A stretch of DNA of 64,000 bases from Chenopodium formosanum (lineage: Eukaryota > Streptophyta > Magnoliopsida > Caryophyllales > Amaranthaceae): positions 23,409,501 to 23,473,500 of the forward strand of contig CM044862.1 of assembly GCA_024500155.1 (NCBI GenBank), given 5' to 3'. Under the pieces are notes generated by a model that saw only the letters and a list, made by a program, of their open reading frames with translations, made no database searches and was not told the origin of the DNA. Shown here one piece after another: positions 46,489 through 62,151 of the stretch (position 1 is the first letter of the stretch; every line of letters starts with the position of its first letter). The translations under genes and the position numbers were made by a program.

Positions 46489-47422
46489 CAGGGGCAGATC
46501 TATGGGGGTTCAAGGGGGTTCATTGAACCCACAAATATTTAGGAAAAAAATTATAAGTTTTAATTTAAAAAAAAAAATAGAAAAATAAGGTTAAAACAAT
46601 ATTTGAGGCAAGTAGTCTATTGTGTAAGTTTGGGGCATTGGTTGGGAGTTGAAAGTTAGAGCAGTGAATTCCTCAAAAGGTCCGTGGTTCGATTCTTACT
46701 GCCAGATTTCGGACTAACATTTAAAACAGAATATAAATATTTCTTATTTAGTGATAATTAGATTAATTACTGATTTATTTAATTGGTTTTGATATATTGT
46801 TGAATACTTGAATTGTTGACAAATTGAATTGTAGATACTTAGAATTTTAAATTTTTACTTGGTCTTTTAATTGATAATTAGAAGAAGTTTATATCGTCAA
46901 AAATGTGTTTATGGGGGACTTGGGATTTTTGTTTTATGTGTAATACTTCCTCCGTTAATGGTTATTTGCAACAAAGGAATATTTTATATCTCACAAATAA
47001 TACCCCTTTGTTGCAAATAACCATTAACGGAATAGAATTATAGATTTATAGAAGTAGTCAAGTAGTAACGTTGTAACCAGTATAGACTTTAAAATTTGAA
47101 AATAACAATTAGTAGATTGTTTAGATAATTAATTGTTTATTTTGTGTATTATTGTAGATTGTAGAGCTTTTGTTATCAACTTACCATGAGTTTAGAGTCT
47201 TTGGAAACGTGCCAGGAAGTCGCAAAAGTCCTCTCCTTGTTCTTCACCTAGTTCAATAAGGAATCCTCCAATAGAAGAAGATATTGTGTCTCCTATTGAT
47301 GATGCGGATATTGAGTCGCAAAATTTGAACTTATGTATCGAATATTTAATTAATATATGATCATCGTTTTTTTTTTTTTAAGATTTCGAACCCACGGTTT
47401 GGAATTCCTGGATACGCCACCG
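46489..47422. mobile_element. Non-autonomous hAT-like element with 8-bp target duplication
   Basis: GTGACATG flanks both sides exactly (46481-46488 and 47423-47430). The ends, CAGGGGCAGATC and the complement CGGTGGCGTATC, match at 8 of 12 positions. The 934-bp body has no intact transposase. A stretch at about 46655-46695 with ggttcgattc resembles the B box of a tRNA-derived SINE, and a MITE sits at 46951-47031. Confidence 0.78.
46951..47031. mobile_element. Small hairpin MITE nested in the hAT-like element
   Basis: A perfect 27-bp inverted repeat (tccgttaatggttatttgca plus seven bases) with a 27-bp centre. It is Stowaway-like by its tccgt start. Confidence 0.7.
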
Positions 47423-47750
47423 GTGACATGGTGTTTTGTATTTCTGTATATATATACGAACCCACCATTCTTCGTACTAGACTATGTATAGTTTCGGAAG
47501 TAGTTGTGTTTTATTTTCGAAATCACAGATCAATTGGCACAATTACTAAGAAAATTGAGCTAAATGACCTCTAAGGCCAAGAAATATTCTAAACATGTAG
47601 TACTACTACGAAGCTTAACATGATCTATATGGTTGGCCGTTCACTGCTACGAAGCTTAAACACAAGTAGCTAGCTTGAGCCGATCCATGTGGCTGGCCTT
47701 GCACTGCATGTGCCCCCTTGCTGCCTATATTTTACTTCGTATGGTCTACA

Positions 47751-48061
47751 TGTAGGAGTTTATAGGTACTATAATGCGGAATATCACGAATCATACTCGT
47801 TTGCACCTATACAGGATCTACAAGCATAACACATAAAGAATTACATAATACATACCTTTGATGCGTGATTTCCACAAGCGATTGACTGACGATTAGGGAG
47901 ATAATAAAGCCCCAAGTGTTGCTCCTCTACTTAGTCTACGGGATTCGAATGAGTCGTCCACTAATACTGGATTGGTCGAGTGAAGGAGGAAAACCACGAT
48001 CACCACCTTTGCGGACAACTGGCCACCACCACGAACCACCACCACTGTGCACACACCACCG
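47751..48061 (-). repeat. LTR-like direct repeat, copy 1
   Basis: 311 bp that recur at 51605-51914 with about 93-95% identity. It starts TGTAGGAGTT. Just beyond its upper end the minus strand has TATAAATAG (about 48180-48190), so it may be part of a longer LTR transcribed leftward. No coding sequence is associated. Confidence 0.6.
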
Positions 48062-50559
48062 GAGCACACCAAAGAGAACGGACGAGAGTGAGAGAGAGTT
48101 TGTGAGGAGTTAGCTTGTGTTTGCTAATTAGGGTTTGATCTATGATCACTGAGTGTTATGTTCAACCCTAGGCACCTAGTCTATTTATAGACTAGGAAGC
48201 AAGCCCAATCCACCCAAACTCTTCCATATGGCCGGCCACCTAGAGGGAGAAGACTCATCATGGGCCTCTTCCTCTAATGCTCAATCTAGGCCCTTTGTGT
48301 GACGTTATAGGATTCGTTCAATTGGGCTTTAGGCTATTTTACTAGCCTAAAGATCGTAATTACCTCTAACTATGATAATACGACGACAAAAAAGAACGAA
48401 CTTAATTATCTCCATAATTTGATCCATTATATATCCAAGAAGTAGTAATATGCTAAATCAATTTCTATAATATATTTCTTTAATTGGAACATTTTTATTC
48501 TTTTACCTTCCAACTGTATGAGGTAGTTTCTAATCAATTGGAATTGGTCCATTTAATTTGAAACATTTGTTGTTCATAACAACTTTTTAGCATATAAGTA
48601 GTTCTATGTTTGAGAAGTAGCAACTCGTTTACATTTCTTGGCCTATAACTTTTTAATGCAATCCTCATATATTCTTAAACCTTTCCCATTTTAGCCACTT
48701 AGAACATTTCTCTTAGGTTCAAAATGATACTTTGCTTAACTTCTTTAAGCACTTTTCATGATTTTGCTAAGTTTATTCTATCATTATTCATATAAGAGTT
48801 CAATCAGCTAATTAGCTCCATATGAAATTGATGAAGAATTATGTCACTTGATCAACTTTAGATCATTGAAATTTCCAATCACTTTCTTATATTCAATCAT
48901 ATTGAAGATAAGAGATTTTATTGGACTTCTATACTTGTCTTATGGAAGATTTGTACCTCTCATCTCATTATATCCCTTAAAACACTTTTCATAATGATGA
49001 TGTGTTGGTAATTTACTCAAACAATTTGAATAAAATTAACCTTAGACATTTGACATGAGTTTCTAAAACTTGTCTTTTAGAACCATCTTAGCAAAATTGG
49101 GGTACAAGTTTATGGATTATCTTTTAACCTTTTTGAGAACGTTTCTCAACTTTATTTTCAATTGAGGAGATTATATATAATAATAAAATTAGAATGACAT
49201 GTTACTTAAAAGTAAACGCAAAATTTGATTATGTTTAATAAAATTTAAAGCACCTTAAGTGTATTAAATAGGTAACTTTAAAACATTTTATTCAATATTG
49301 ATCGATTGAATTATATGATTCCAAGACCCTTTATTCGTGTAATAGTTGATTTCAGATTGAGGCTCTACCATCAAGCATTACATTTTCAAGATGAGTAAAC
49401 TCTTTACTGATTGCGATTCCTACAACTCTTGGTTGAATAATTAACTATCACATGTTTAATTATTAGTCTTTGCTTCAAGGTTCTAAACTCTTTAGATAAC
49501 CTTATTGGGCACAACCAATTAAATTTGTAGAACTTGATCTACCCTAACTTACCCAAGATAACAAGTGACACTATGTTGAGGCCGACCCATCACTCACGAT
49601 CGAAGACTTGTTGGGTATCTAATTGGAAAAGCATTCTCAATATTACCGAGATCAAATTTATTATGTTATGATTAATTTAGTGAACTCTAGCGCGTCATCA
49701 TCAACATCAATAAAATTAGCATGCATAAAATACTGAATGCATAAACAAGACATAGCATGACCCTAATCCTAAAAAAACTAATAAAGTAAATGCTACCACT
49801 TGAATTATCATGGATCTCATCCACCTTGCTCCTTTGGGCCTTCCTTTTTGGGCTTCTTGGATTAACTACAACATGTAATTCGACTCTATTCTATATACTA
49901 CTTAAAAAAAAAAAAATTACAAAATACTTTATCAGTACGTAGACCGTACTTAGATTACAAAAATACATCACGATGCGCAGATCTTATTTAGCAATCTACT
50001 GGGCCATACTAGTCATTCTATAACAACATAAATATCATATATTATAAAATTGCCACATAATAAATCACTCATCATGCTCTCCTAAACTACAACATCGAAT
50101 GTTCATAATTAAGGAAACACGACACCTAAATATCTCATATTTTAATTACTGTGATTAGATAATATCATATATTATTCATGACTATCAAGAAAATATCATA
50201 TATTTTAAATAAGCCATGAGATAGAGTCAAATATTATTTTAATCTTAAAAGATAAATCATATTTATCCTCAAAGATTATCCTAACAAAATTAGGAAATTC
50301 TATCCTAATTACCGGCCAATCACAAAATTTAAATCAAATACCTAACTAATTATGGATAATCACATTACCAAGCCAAACTTTATCCTTTTAAAATCTTGCT
50401 CAATAATCCATAAAAAATTTCAAAGATCAAAACAAATTTTGAAATTATCTTTTAACCTTTTAAAAATTATCTAAGATAAAATCATATTTTATCTAAAATT
50501 AAAATAAAATAAATACTTTTAATAAAACATTTTTTTTTTAAATTATTGGAAAAACTGGC
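48062..50559. other. AT-rich stretch without a recognised gene
   Basis: 2.5 kb of AT-rich DNA between the two LTR-like copies. It may be the interior of a non-autonomous LTR element. No ORF, RNA gene or clear repeat structure is seen. Confidence 0.5.
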
Positions 50560-50995
50560 TTGGCTTACTGCCAGCCACGTTTCAGCCACTGCAGTAGCCA
50601 GGCTGAAGCCGGACCACCGCAGCAGTCAGGCGAGGTGCCCTGCCAGCTAGCGCAACTAGGCCTTAAGCCTAGCCATGCAACCTAGCAGGGCAGCAGCTAG
50701 ACGTGCAACGATTGCGTCGTCAAGCCACTACCCTCGGCAAAACTCCTGAGCTGCTCTCCGTGACTGAGCACTACGCCCAGCCACACAACTCCTGCCGCAG
50801 CCAGCCACGCAACCAAGCAGAGTGCCTAGCCACGACAGCCAGCAAGCAGATTAGCAGTAGTATATTTCAGCCACTACCCTCCCTCTGTTCCGCCACCCTG
50901 CTGCCCTCCGTCCCTGACCACCGGAGCAGCCACTGTGGGCCACCAGCAGGTGGTTTTGCCACCCAGCCGTGGCTGCTCACACTCAATTCTTGATT
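50560..50995. other. GC-rich island with repeated ccagccac words
   Basis: About 430 bp of GC-rich sequence in strongly AT-rich surroundings, with many agcca/cagccac words and ggctgaagcc-like dyads at irregular intervals. A 96-codon ORF here has no recognisable product. It could be a promoter or 5' UTR remnant. Confidence 0.4.
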
Positions 50996-51165
50996 TTTTT
51001 TTTTAGTTAAATCAATTTCACAACTTTTACAAAATTAATTTAGTAATTAATTAAACATAAACACTTTTATGCCTAATTAAAATAAAATTAATCCAAAATC
51101 TCTATTTTAATTAATTTGGGGCTTTTCCATACAATTTAATATATGATTCACATAAAACCCTTTTA

Positions 51166-51484
51166 GGGGCGTTTGGTTTGCACAGTGGTATAGGTTTGGA
51201 ATCAGGAATAGGGTTAAGGTGGTATCGGGTTGAAACTTGATACTTAATACCATGTGTTTGGTTCAATTCTGGAATGAAATATCATCCCTTAATTTCATAT
51301 ATTTGATACCTAAGAGAATGGAATGAGCCAAACCCACCTCCCACCCAAGGTTTCCAAACCCCATACCTCATGGGTTTGAGGTATGGGTTTAAAAATCATA
51401 TTTTTGACAACCAAACATATGGTATGGGTTTTGGTCATTCTAAACCCATACCTTATACCTATAATCCGCAAACCAAACGCCCCC
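51166..51484. mobile_element. Harbinger/Tourist-like MITE
   Basis: Inverted ends ggggcgtttggtttgc and gcaaaccaaacgcccc with TTA on both sides (51163-51165 and 51485-51487). About 319 bp with no ORF. The right end has one additional C. Confidence 0.78.
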
Positions 51485-51604
51485 TTACATGAATTAATTA
51501 ATTACACACAACTTGATAATTCTTCCTCTTAATTGATTAAAATTTGTGGACATCAAAGAATTTATGATCAATATGCGTAAATGCAGGAGGCTAACTGACA
51601 CCAC

Positions 51605-51914
51605 TGTAGGAGTTTATAGGTATTATAATGCGAAATTTCACGAATCATACTCGTTTGCACCTATACAGGATCTACAAGCATAACACATAAAGAATCACAT
51701 AATACATACCTTTGACGCGTGATTTCCACAAGTGATTGACTGACGATTAGAGAGATAATAGGGTCCCAAGTATTGCTCCTCTACTTAGTCCACGGGATTC
51801 GAATGAGCCGTCCACCAATACTGGATTGGTCGTGTGAATGAGAAAAACCACGATCACCACCTTTGCGGACAACTGGCCACCACCACAAACCACCACCACC
51901 GTGAACACACCACC
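51605..51914 (-). repeat. LTR-like direct repeat, copy 2
   Basis: Matches 47751-48061. On the minus strand it ends CTCCTACA, then continues gtggtgtcagttagc, which loosely resembles a tRNA-iMet primer-binding site (TGGTATCAGAGC). Homology stops at 51914, so this copy appears truncated. Confidence 0.6.
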
Positions 51915-53231
51915 GACGCAATTAGGTGCAAGGTTGTGTATGTTTGGTTCAAAGAAAGTTTTTGGATTTAGGGCCTATAATCAGACTGCCACACATAACC
52001 ATATGTAAGGGACTCACACATTCGTGGTTATGTGTAACTTTTGACTAGTTACATATTTTTTTTACGTCCTTGTTTAGTTTGTGTATCATTGTAGTCATGT
52101 AACTCTGGCAGTTAGAATAGGTCCCTTTTGTAAGGCAACTATGATGTATCACTTGAAAAGAATGAATCAATGAATGACAACTATTGAGTTGCTAACGTTA
52201 TTGCATTGTGTGTTTGAAATTGATGCTTAAAAAAAAACCACATGTTAACAATTCCATAAGAAGGATTACAGTTTAATCACCACATACAAACCAACTATGG
52301 TTACCTTAATACCAATGTCATACAACATTGATAGAGAAAATCCATAATGGTGTATGTTGATCATGTGAGTCCCTTCATCATTTGGACCACACAACGCAAA
52401 CCTACATGACATGGGGGGGGGGGGAGGGGAGGGGACTCTATACAAAGGCTTTAAAAACACTCAACACTAGTGGAACATGATGCAACCGTAGTGATCTCTC
52501 AACAAGGATCATTGAGATCACAGCCCAAAACACACATAAATTTATCATTCACCTATTAGCAAACCCTTCATATAACTAGGGACTCAAAACACAACCACCA
52601 ACAAATAAGGTAACCAATAACAAATAAGGCAACCAATAACAGCCAACCAACAACAGTAGGGTACCAACAACAACAACATCATCAAGCAACCAACATAATT
52701 ATGGTACCAACAACAACAACAACATCAGGCAACCAACAACATCTAGGTACCAACAACAACAACATAATGCAACCAATAACATTATGGTACCAAAAACAAT
52801 AGGAAACCAACAACATCAGGAAACCAACAACATAACAAGCAACCAACCTAAACAAGGGATTCTTCCAAGATCTGGAATAGATATAAACAGAAGCAATACT
52901 GACTATTTGAAGCTTAGTCTTAATAGAATAAACTTCAAACATTTTCTGCCAGACTGAACTACAATCAAATATGCAATCACAAATGTAATCAACAACATCA
53001 CAAATGCAATTACATGCATCACATACCATCACTGAACATTTTCTTTCTTTTTAACTCCCCAGAATTAACAACAACAACAGCATAATCACTCAACCAAATA
53101 TAGGCAACGAGCAAAATTAACATCAACAACAACAACATTAGGCAATAGCATGGGACTCAAGCATATATAGACAACATAATCACTGAAAATTGAAAACGAA
53201 AGTAAGGTTTAGAACTCGTTACGCTGCACAT
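51915..53231. other. AT-rich spacer with low-complexity AAC-rich DNA
   Basis: No gene recognised. 52580-52850 and 53070-53160 are degenerate AAC/caaccaac repeats. A G-run (about 52412-52423) lies within a small ORF that I do not trust. Confidence 0.55.
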
Positions 53232-53420
53232 TTAGTTGGAAGGATGAAATTTGCAGTCAAGATCCTTTAAAAATGCAAGGTAATTTTCATCTAATTTGTC
53301 CTCCTCAATGACTACCCCACATCTGATCCTCTTGGACCCATGTTTGGCCTCTTCAGAAGGAAAAAGCATCTTGGATGGAGGGTTGGACACGGTGTAGCCA
53401 TAGTACTCTTCCTCCTTCGG
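53232..53420 (-). pseudogene. Coding fragment cut by the chromovirus LTR
   Basis: On the minus strand a 62-residue frame with PKEEEYYGYTV and IEEDKLDENYLAFLKDLDCK runs from the LTR edge at 53420 to TAA at 53232. It reads like real protein (acidic, Lys-rich), but I do not recognise it. The upstream part should lie on the other side of the retrotransposon, beyond the window. Confidence 0.5.
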
Positions 53421-56044
<2,624 letters not shown>

Positions 56045-56057
56045 GTCTACCCCCCTT
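56045..56057 (-). other. Polypurine tract of the chromovirus
   Basis: The minus strand reads AAGGGGGGTAGAC directly before TGTAATACCC of the LTR. 56058-56274 is non-coding 3' sequence. Confidence 0.75.
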
Positions 56058-56274
56058 AAAAAAGGGAACGAAATTCAAACCTCTTTTTCTTATTATGTAT
56101 AATATTGCTGTACTTTTTGTCAATCCTTTACTCTTTTATGTCTCTTTGAGACTCTTTGAGAGCATAAATACTCAAAATACTTGTTTAAATTCGTGCAAAG
56201 AGCACAAAAATAACTGAAATATAGGGAAAAAGCGCGAAATTCTACCGCATTCTACCCCCCTTAAATAAAACGAG

Positions 56275-59200
56275 TTACGCCCCTGTAACTCTACATACCT
56301 GAAACAACTCTGGGTATTTCTTTTTCATTTTATCCTCTGCCTCCCAAGTGGCTTCCTCATATTCTTTGTTAGACCAAAGTACTTTCATAATCTTAACGTT
56401 TTTGTTGCGTGTACTACGCACTTTATTATCAAGAATCTTGACAGGTCTCTCTTCATATGTTAAACTTTGATCTAACTCGATGGTTTCGGGTTGTAGCACA
56501 TGGGATTTATCAAGGATGTACCTTCTCAACTAGGACACATGAAATACGTCATGTACTTTACTAAGCTCCATAGGTAAGGCTAATCTATAAGCTACTTTGC
56601 CTATTCTTTGTAGTATTTCATATGGACCAATGTATTTTGGACTGAGTTTTCCTTTATTTCCAAATCTCATCACCCCTTTCATTGGTGACACTTTTAACAA
56701 CACCTTGTCGCCAATTTCGAACTCTTCTTCCCTTCATTTTAAGTCTGCATAGGTCTTTTGGCGATCTTGAGCTGCTTGGATTTTAGCTTGAATTTCCCTT
56801 ACTTGCTTGACTGTATCTTCAATCATTTGAGGCCCAAGAATCATAGTTTCACTAATGTCGTTCCAACAAATTGGACTACGACACTTTCTCCCATACAAGG
56901 CCTCAAATGGAGCCATTCCAATGCTCGCATGGTAAATATTATTATAAGAGAATTCAATTAAATCCAAGATATCCTCCTATCCTCCCTGGAAGTCTATAAC
57001 ACAAGCTCTCAACATATCTTCCAAGGTTTGAATGGTTCTTTCAGTTTGCCCATCTGTGGCAGGGTTAAATACTGTACTCATCTTAAGTGTTGTACCAAAA
57101 TTTTCTTGTACACTTTTCCAGAATTTCGAGAGAAACCTGGAATCTCTATCAGATACGATATCCTTTGGAACCCCATGTAATCTCACAACGTGTTTGATGT
57201 AAGCTTTCGCAAGTTGCTCCATCTTCCAAGTTTCCTTCATTGGTATAAACACCGCTGATTTTGTTAATCTATCCACCACTACCCAAAATGGTGTCATTTC
57301 CACTCTTTGATTTAGGAAGGCAAGTCACAAAATCCATTGAAATGCAATCCCACTTCCATCCTGGGATTTCCAATGATTGTACAGTCCTTTGAGGCCTCTT
57401 GTGCTCTATTTTCACCTTCTGACATGTTAAACACTTTGCCACAAACTCAACAACCTCATTTTTCATTCTAGGCCACCAAAACATCTTCTTCAAATCCTTA
57501 TATAACTTGTCTCCTCCCGGGTGTACTGAGTAAGGTGTGTTGTGGCCTTCTTCCATCAACTTTCTCTTCACTTCCTCACATTTATGTGGTACGCACCATC
57601 GACCTTTGTATTTCAAACTCCCATCTTCGTGAATTTTGAAGTCTGTAGCTTTTCCTTGCTTAATTTTCTCGCGAATTCTATCCAACTTCACGTCTCCCTC
57701 TTGGTTTGCTCGAATCTCGTCGAATATTGTTGGTTGGACACTTAGATTCGCAAGAATACCTGCTGGTACTCCCCATTCCACGACTTCTAAATTCAATTTC
57801 GCCATTTCCTTACATAACTCATTAGCTACTACTAACGAGTTTAATCACTGACTAGTTTTACGACTTAGAGTATCCGCAACCACATTCGCTTTCCCTTCGT
57901 GGTATTGTATGTCTAGATCGTAATCCGTCGTATATTCTAGCCATATCCTTTGACGAGAGTTCAGGTCTTTTTGGGTGAAAATGTATTTTAAGCTCTTATG
58001 ATCTGTGTAGGTTCTACATTTCACTTCATACAAATAATGGCGCCAGATTTTTAGTGCAAAAATGATGGCAGCTAATTCCAAATCATGGGTTGGATAGTTT
58101 ACTTCATGTGTCTTTAGCTGCCTCGATGCATATGCAATCACCTTTCCATTTTGCATAAGCACGCACCCCAAACCATTCTTTGATGCATCACTATATACAT
58201 CATACAATCCACTATCATCTGGAAGTGTAAGCACTGGTGTTGTAATTAGTTTGTGTTTCAAGAGTTGGAACGCCTCTTCACACTTATCATCCCACTCAAA
58301 CTTTTTGTCCTTCTTCATTAGAGTAGTCATAGGTTTAGCAATCTTGGAAAAATCCTTGACAAAACGCCTATAATACCCTTCTAAACCTAAGAAACTTCTC
58401 ACATCAGATACTGTTTTGGGTGTAGGCCAACTCTTAACAGCTTCTATTTTGGCTGGGTCTACCTCTACTCCGTCCTTGGACACGAAGTGTCCTAAGAAGG
58501 CTACCTTTTCCAACCAAAACTCACACTTAGAGAATTTTGCATAAAGGTGGTTTTCTCTTAGTGTCTGCAGGATTGCCCTTAGGTGTCCTGCATGCTCTTC
58601 TTTTCTCTTTGAGTACACCAATATGTCATCTATGAATACCACTACAAACTTATCCATAAATTAATGAAACACCCTATTCATTAGATCCATAAAGATTGCT
58701 GGAGCATTCGTCAATCCAAAGGGCATAACTGTAAACTCATAGTGTCCATATCTTGTCCTAAATGCCGTTTTAGGGATGTCCTCGTCGGCAATTCTCAATT
58801 GGTGATACCCAGATCTCAAGTCAATCTTTGAAAACACTGTGGCACCCTTTAGCTGGTCAACAAATCATCAATTCTTGGTAAGGGATACTTATTCTTTATG
58901 GTCACTTTATTTAAGTCCCTGTAGTCGATGTACAACCTCATGCTTCCGTCCTTCTCTTTCACAAATAGAACTAACGCTCCCCAAGGAGAGGCACTTGGTA
59001 TAATGTATCCCTTTTCCAGTAAATCTTGCAATTTCTCCTTTAACTCACTCATTTCTGCAGGTGCCATTTGATATGGTGCCTTGGATATTAGGGCTGTTCC
59101 GGGAAATAAATCTATGGTAAAGTCGATCGCCCTCTTAGGCGGCATTTCAGGGATTTCCTCTGGAAATACATCTAGGTATTCATTCACTACTTCTATGTCC

Positions 59201-59712
59201 TCTGGATTCGTCACTTGTTCGTGGTCCATATTTCTGACGCTGCAGAAATATACTGGATGCCCCTTCTTCATGTACTTTGCTAACTTTAGCACTGATATTA
59301 ACCTTGGGCACTTAGTTTCACCATTCATTTAGTAAGTCACCGATTCATTACTACTTGTGACCATCTTCACTTTTTGTGATCTACAACTAATCTCAGAATT
59401 ATACTTACTCAACCAGTCCATTCCCAGAATAAGATCAAAGTCACTCAGCCCAAACTCAATAAGGTCGGACGAGAATATCTTTCCTTCTATTTCTAAAGGC
59501 ACATTTCTAAAGGTTTTGGTACATTTCACTATTCCACCTGTCGGAATGGTTATAGGTAAATCTACTATCTCTACTGTTTCTAAACAGTCTTTAAGTTTTA
59601 CAATAATACCCTTAGAAACAAAAGAAAAAGTTGCACCAGAATCAAACAATACTTTAACAAGAATAGAGTTAATAGAAAAAGTACCAGTGATAACATCTTT
59701 CGTGGCCTCCGC
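56275..59712 (-). pseudogene. Chromovirus protease, RT, RNase H, integrase and chromodomain
   Basis: Protease active site FDSGATFSF (about 59640). RT with FIDDILVYS (about 58615), RNase H with DVYSDASKNGLG, integrase with a His/Cys region (about 57480-57420), SDRDSRF and NPATDGQTE. The C-terminal chromodomain (about 56480-56290: ERPVKILD, then VLWSNKEYEEATWEAE) would direct insertion to particular chromatin. Breaks: stops at 59329, 57845, 56974, 56734 and 56530; a lost base near 58858 in RT; TAA near 58660; and an inserted T near 57290 in integrase. Confidence 0.88.
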
Positions 59713-60888
59713 CTAATGCCTACTCAAAACATTCAGTTTCCTTGCAGTTCCTCCCTTTTGTTGGCTGTTACCATTGTTGGTGTTATTATTCTTCACCCCA
59801 CTCTGCTGCACTCCCTTATCCCCAGTAAAATTGTTGTTGTTGTTCCCTTGGAAATTCCTCTGGTTTCCTCCTGAATTATAGTTGTTCTGTTTGTTCCCAT
59901 TAGCATTCTTAGAGAAACACTCATACTCCCTATGCCCAAGTTTGTTGCAAGCGCGACAAGCAACCAAATTGCCTTCACAATCCCTCCCAGGGTGATTATT
60001 TCTACACCTCTTGCAAAAATAACTCCTTCCATTCTTGTTATTCCCTTGGTTATAGTTTCTAGCCCCTCCATTGTTGTTACGTCCTCCCTAACGGTTATTA
60101 CTCTGGAAATTGTTATTGTTTGGGAAGTTATTGTTATGGTGGTACTTCTGCTTCTTAAAACCATTCTGGTTTCCCTGCTGGTTACCAGAAACTTGCACCA
60201 CTTCTTTCCTCTTCTCTCTTCCTTCTATATCAGCTAATTCCTTTTTCTTTTTCTCCTCCAATGCGTAAAGGTGTGCGGCCCTTCCATATACTTCATCCAG
60301 GGTTTCAAACACTTGCCCGCACAGCTTTAACTGCAAATCAGTAGTTAAACCACTCTCAAACTTCCTAGCCTTTGCTTTCTCAGTAGCAACAGACTCTTCC
60401 GCAAAACGGGACAACTCAATAAACTTGGTATAGTACTCCGTAACTAACATCTTTTCCATTTTGAGGTTCGAGAATTCCTCGACTTTCTACTTCTGCAAAA
60501 AGCTAAGGTAAAACTTGTCTCTCACCTTTTCTTGGAACTTAGCCCAATTGAATCCAGGTAGTGCTCTAATGGTAGTCTCATTTTGTTTCCACCAAAGGTC
60601 AGCTTCACCCCTCAGGTAGTAAGTAGCACAACTCACTTTTGAATTTTCAGGGCAACCTACGGCTCCAAACAGCTTTTCAAACTCTCTCAACCAGTTTTCC
60701 AAAATGGTAGGGTCAGGCTCCCCTTGATAAGTTGGTGGCTTTCTTTGTGCCATTTTCTTAAAAAGCTCCCCCTGAGCATCCCCATTTCCAGTTGAGTTTC
60801 TGGCCAGTTGTTAGGCAACTGCTGCTAATTGCCTCACTACTTCACTAAGTTCATTTCCACCAGTGTTAGTACTGCTTCCTTCTGCCAT
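59713..60888 (-). pseudogene. Chromovirus Gag
   Basis: ATG at 60888 (MAEGSSTNT). The capsid domain includes NWLREFEKLF, YYLRGEADLWW and FVEEF-like text; an Asn-rich linker leads to two zinc knuckles (CKRCRNNHPGRDC and CRACNKLGHREYEC). In-frame stops lie near 60811, at 60487, near 60088 and at 59713. Confidence 0.85.
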
Positions 60889-61459
60889 TTTTCTTCTCCT
60901 GAATTAAAAGAATCAGGTTCTAAATTAAATATGGTTTAGGTTAGCTCCTTAGGCATTCACTCATCTAAGTTCAAAACCCTTAAAACTTACACCATACATT
61001 TGAAGCTAATGAATTTTGAGTTTGTAAATACTAAAATTCTCAAAATTCATAGCTTTATCAATGAATTATTGATTGCTAACCAACCATACATTTAATAAAA
61101 CATCACATAAATAAATAAAAATAATTCCCATGAACCCTCAAAGCTTGAAACTAGAATTAGAGTTAATTGGAGTAAGGTTTGTAGATTTGAGATGGCCATG
61201 CAAGTTGAAATAATTTGTAAATGGAATTACTCATTGTGAGCGTAATGAATTAAATTGATAGAAAGTAGTAAGGAAAGAAAGTGGAATTTTTTTATTGATA
61301 TAAATAAAGAATGAGTACTGAAATATAAATGAGTTTAATCACTTATGCATGTTCATAAGTTCACTAAATCCTTGTGGCATACCACTTATTACTTAAACTG
61401 CAAATAATGAAAATGCTTAAATAAACTAAGAGTTCCTAATGAATAGAAATTATAGTAGT

Positions 61460-62151
61460 CTAATCCTTTCGAACATTGTCCCTTTTATCAGTAGATTGTT
61501 TGTAGCTTGAAGGATCCAAGTCATGATCATTTGAATCCTCCATTGGTTCAGGTGACTTAGGTTCAGATTCTACTTGTATGAACTCCCCTTCTTCCTCCTC
61601 ATCTGATGATATGTCTATTATAATTGGAGTTGGAGGTGGATTAGGATCAGAAATCTCCATAAGTGAACTATCTCCCTCTTGTTGTTCTCCATTTTCTGCT
61701 TGATTACCCCCTGATGAATTAGAAGAAGAACTTTCTGGTTGTTGATTAGGAGGTGGGTTGTTCCCTACTGGGTTATCGTAGTAGTAGTCAGGGTAGGGAA
61801 GATTTAAACGTTGGTAATGAGCTCTTTCCACTTTTACGATGTAATTAGTCAAGTAAGCATAATCTGGATACCACTGCCATAATAGTTTTTGTACTTATAA
61901 TAATTTGGGATGTATCCTGGAAGGTAAAAGTCAGAAAATCTTTCTTTTATAGCAATGTAGGGAGGCTCCTCTGGAAGACAATGAACAATCATAGCTAAAA
62001 TACGATCAGGGGTGTCATAAATTTTGTCTCGTAAGACATTGCTCATGTAGGAACAAAAGTATATGATCTTTTCTACAAAGTCATAGGGGTGTTCATCATT
62101 TTTCTTTACTAGTCATCCCATTTGTGTAAATTTGCTAGGAAGGTTAGGCAT
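61460..62151 (-). pseudogene. Extra ORF upstream of chromovirus gag
   Basis: ATG at 62151 (MPNLPSKFTQ) follows a splice-acceptor-like ctctacag. The frame runs about 230 codons with one TGA near 62114 and a frameshift near 61880, ending at 61460. The N-terminal half is compact (YDFVEKIIYF, DRILAMIVHCLPEE, YYGQWYPDYAYLTNY once the shift is allowed for); the C-terminal half is Ser/Pro/Asn-rich and acidic (IDISSDEEEEGEF). I do not recognise it. Its place before gag recalls extra ORFs described in other plant Ty3/gypsy lineages. 60889-61459 is non-coding. Confidence 0.5.

Noticed and set aside
46655..46695. tRNA gene
   Set aside because: Only a B-box-like word and a weak A box; no cloverleaf can be formed.
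48116..50559. Hidden gene between the LTR-like copies
   Set aside because: No ORF above noise and no splice-linked coding segments seen on either strand.
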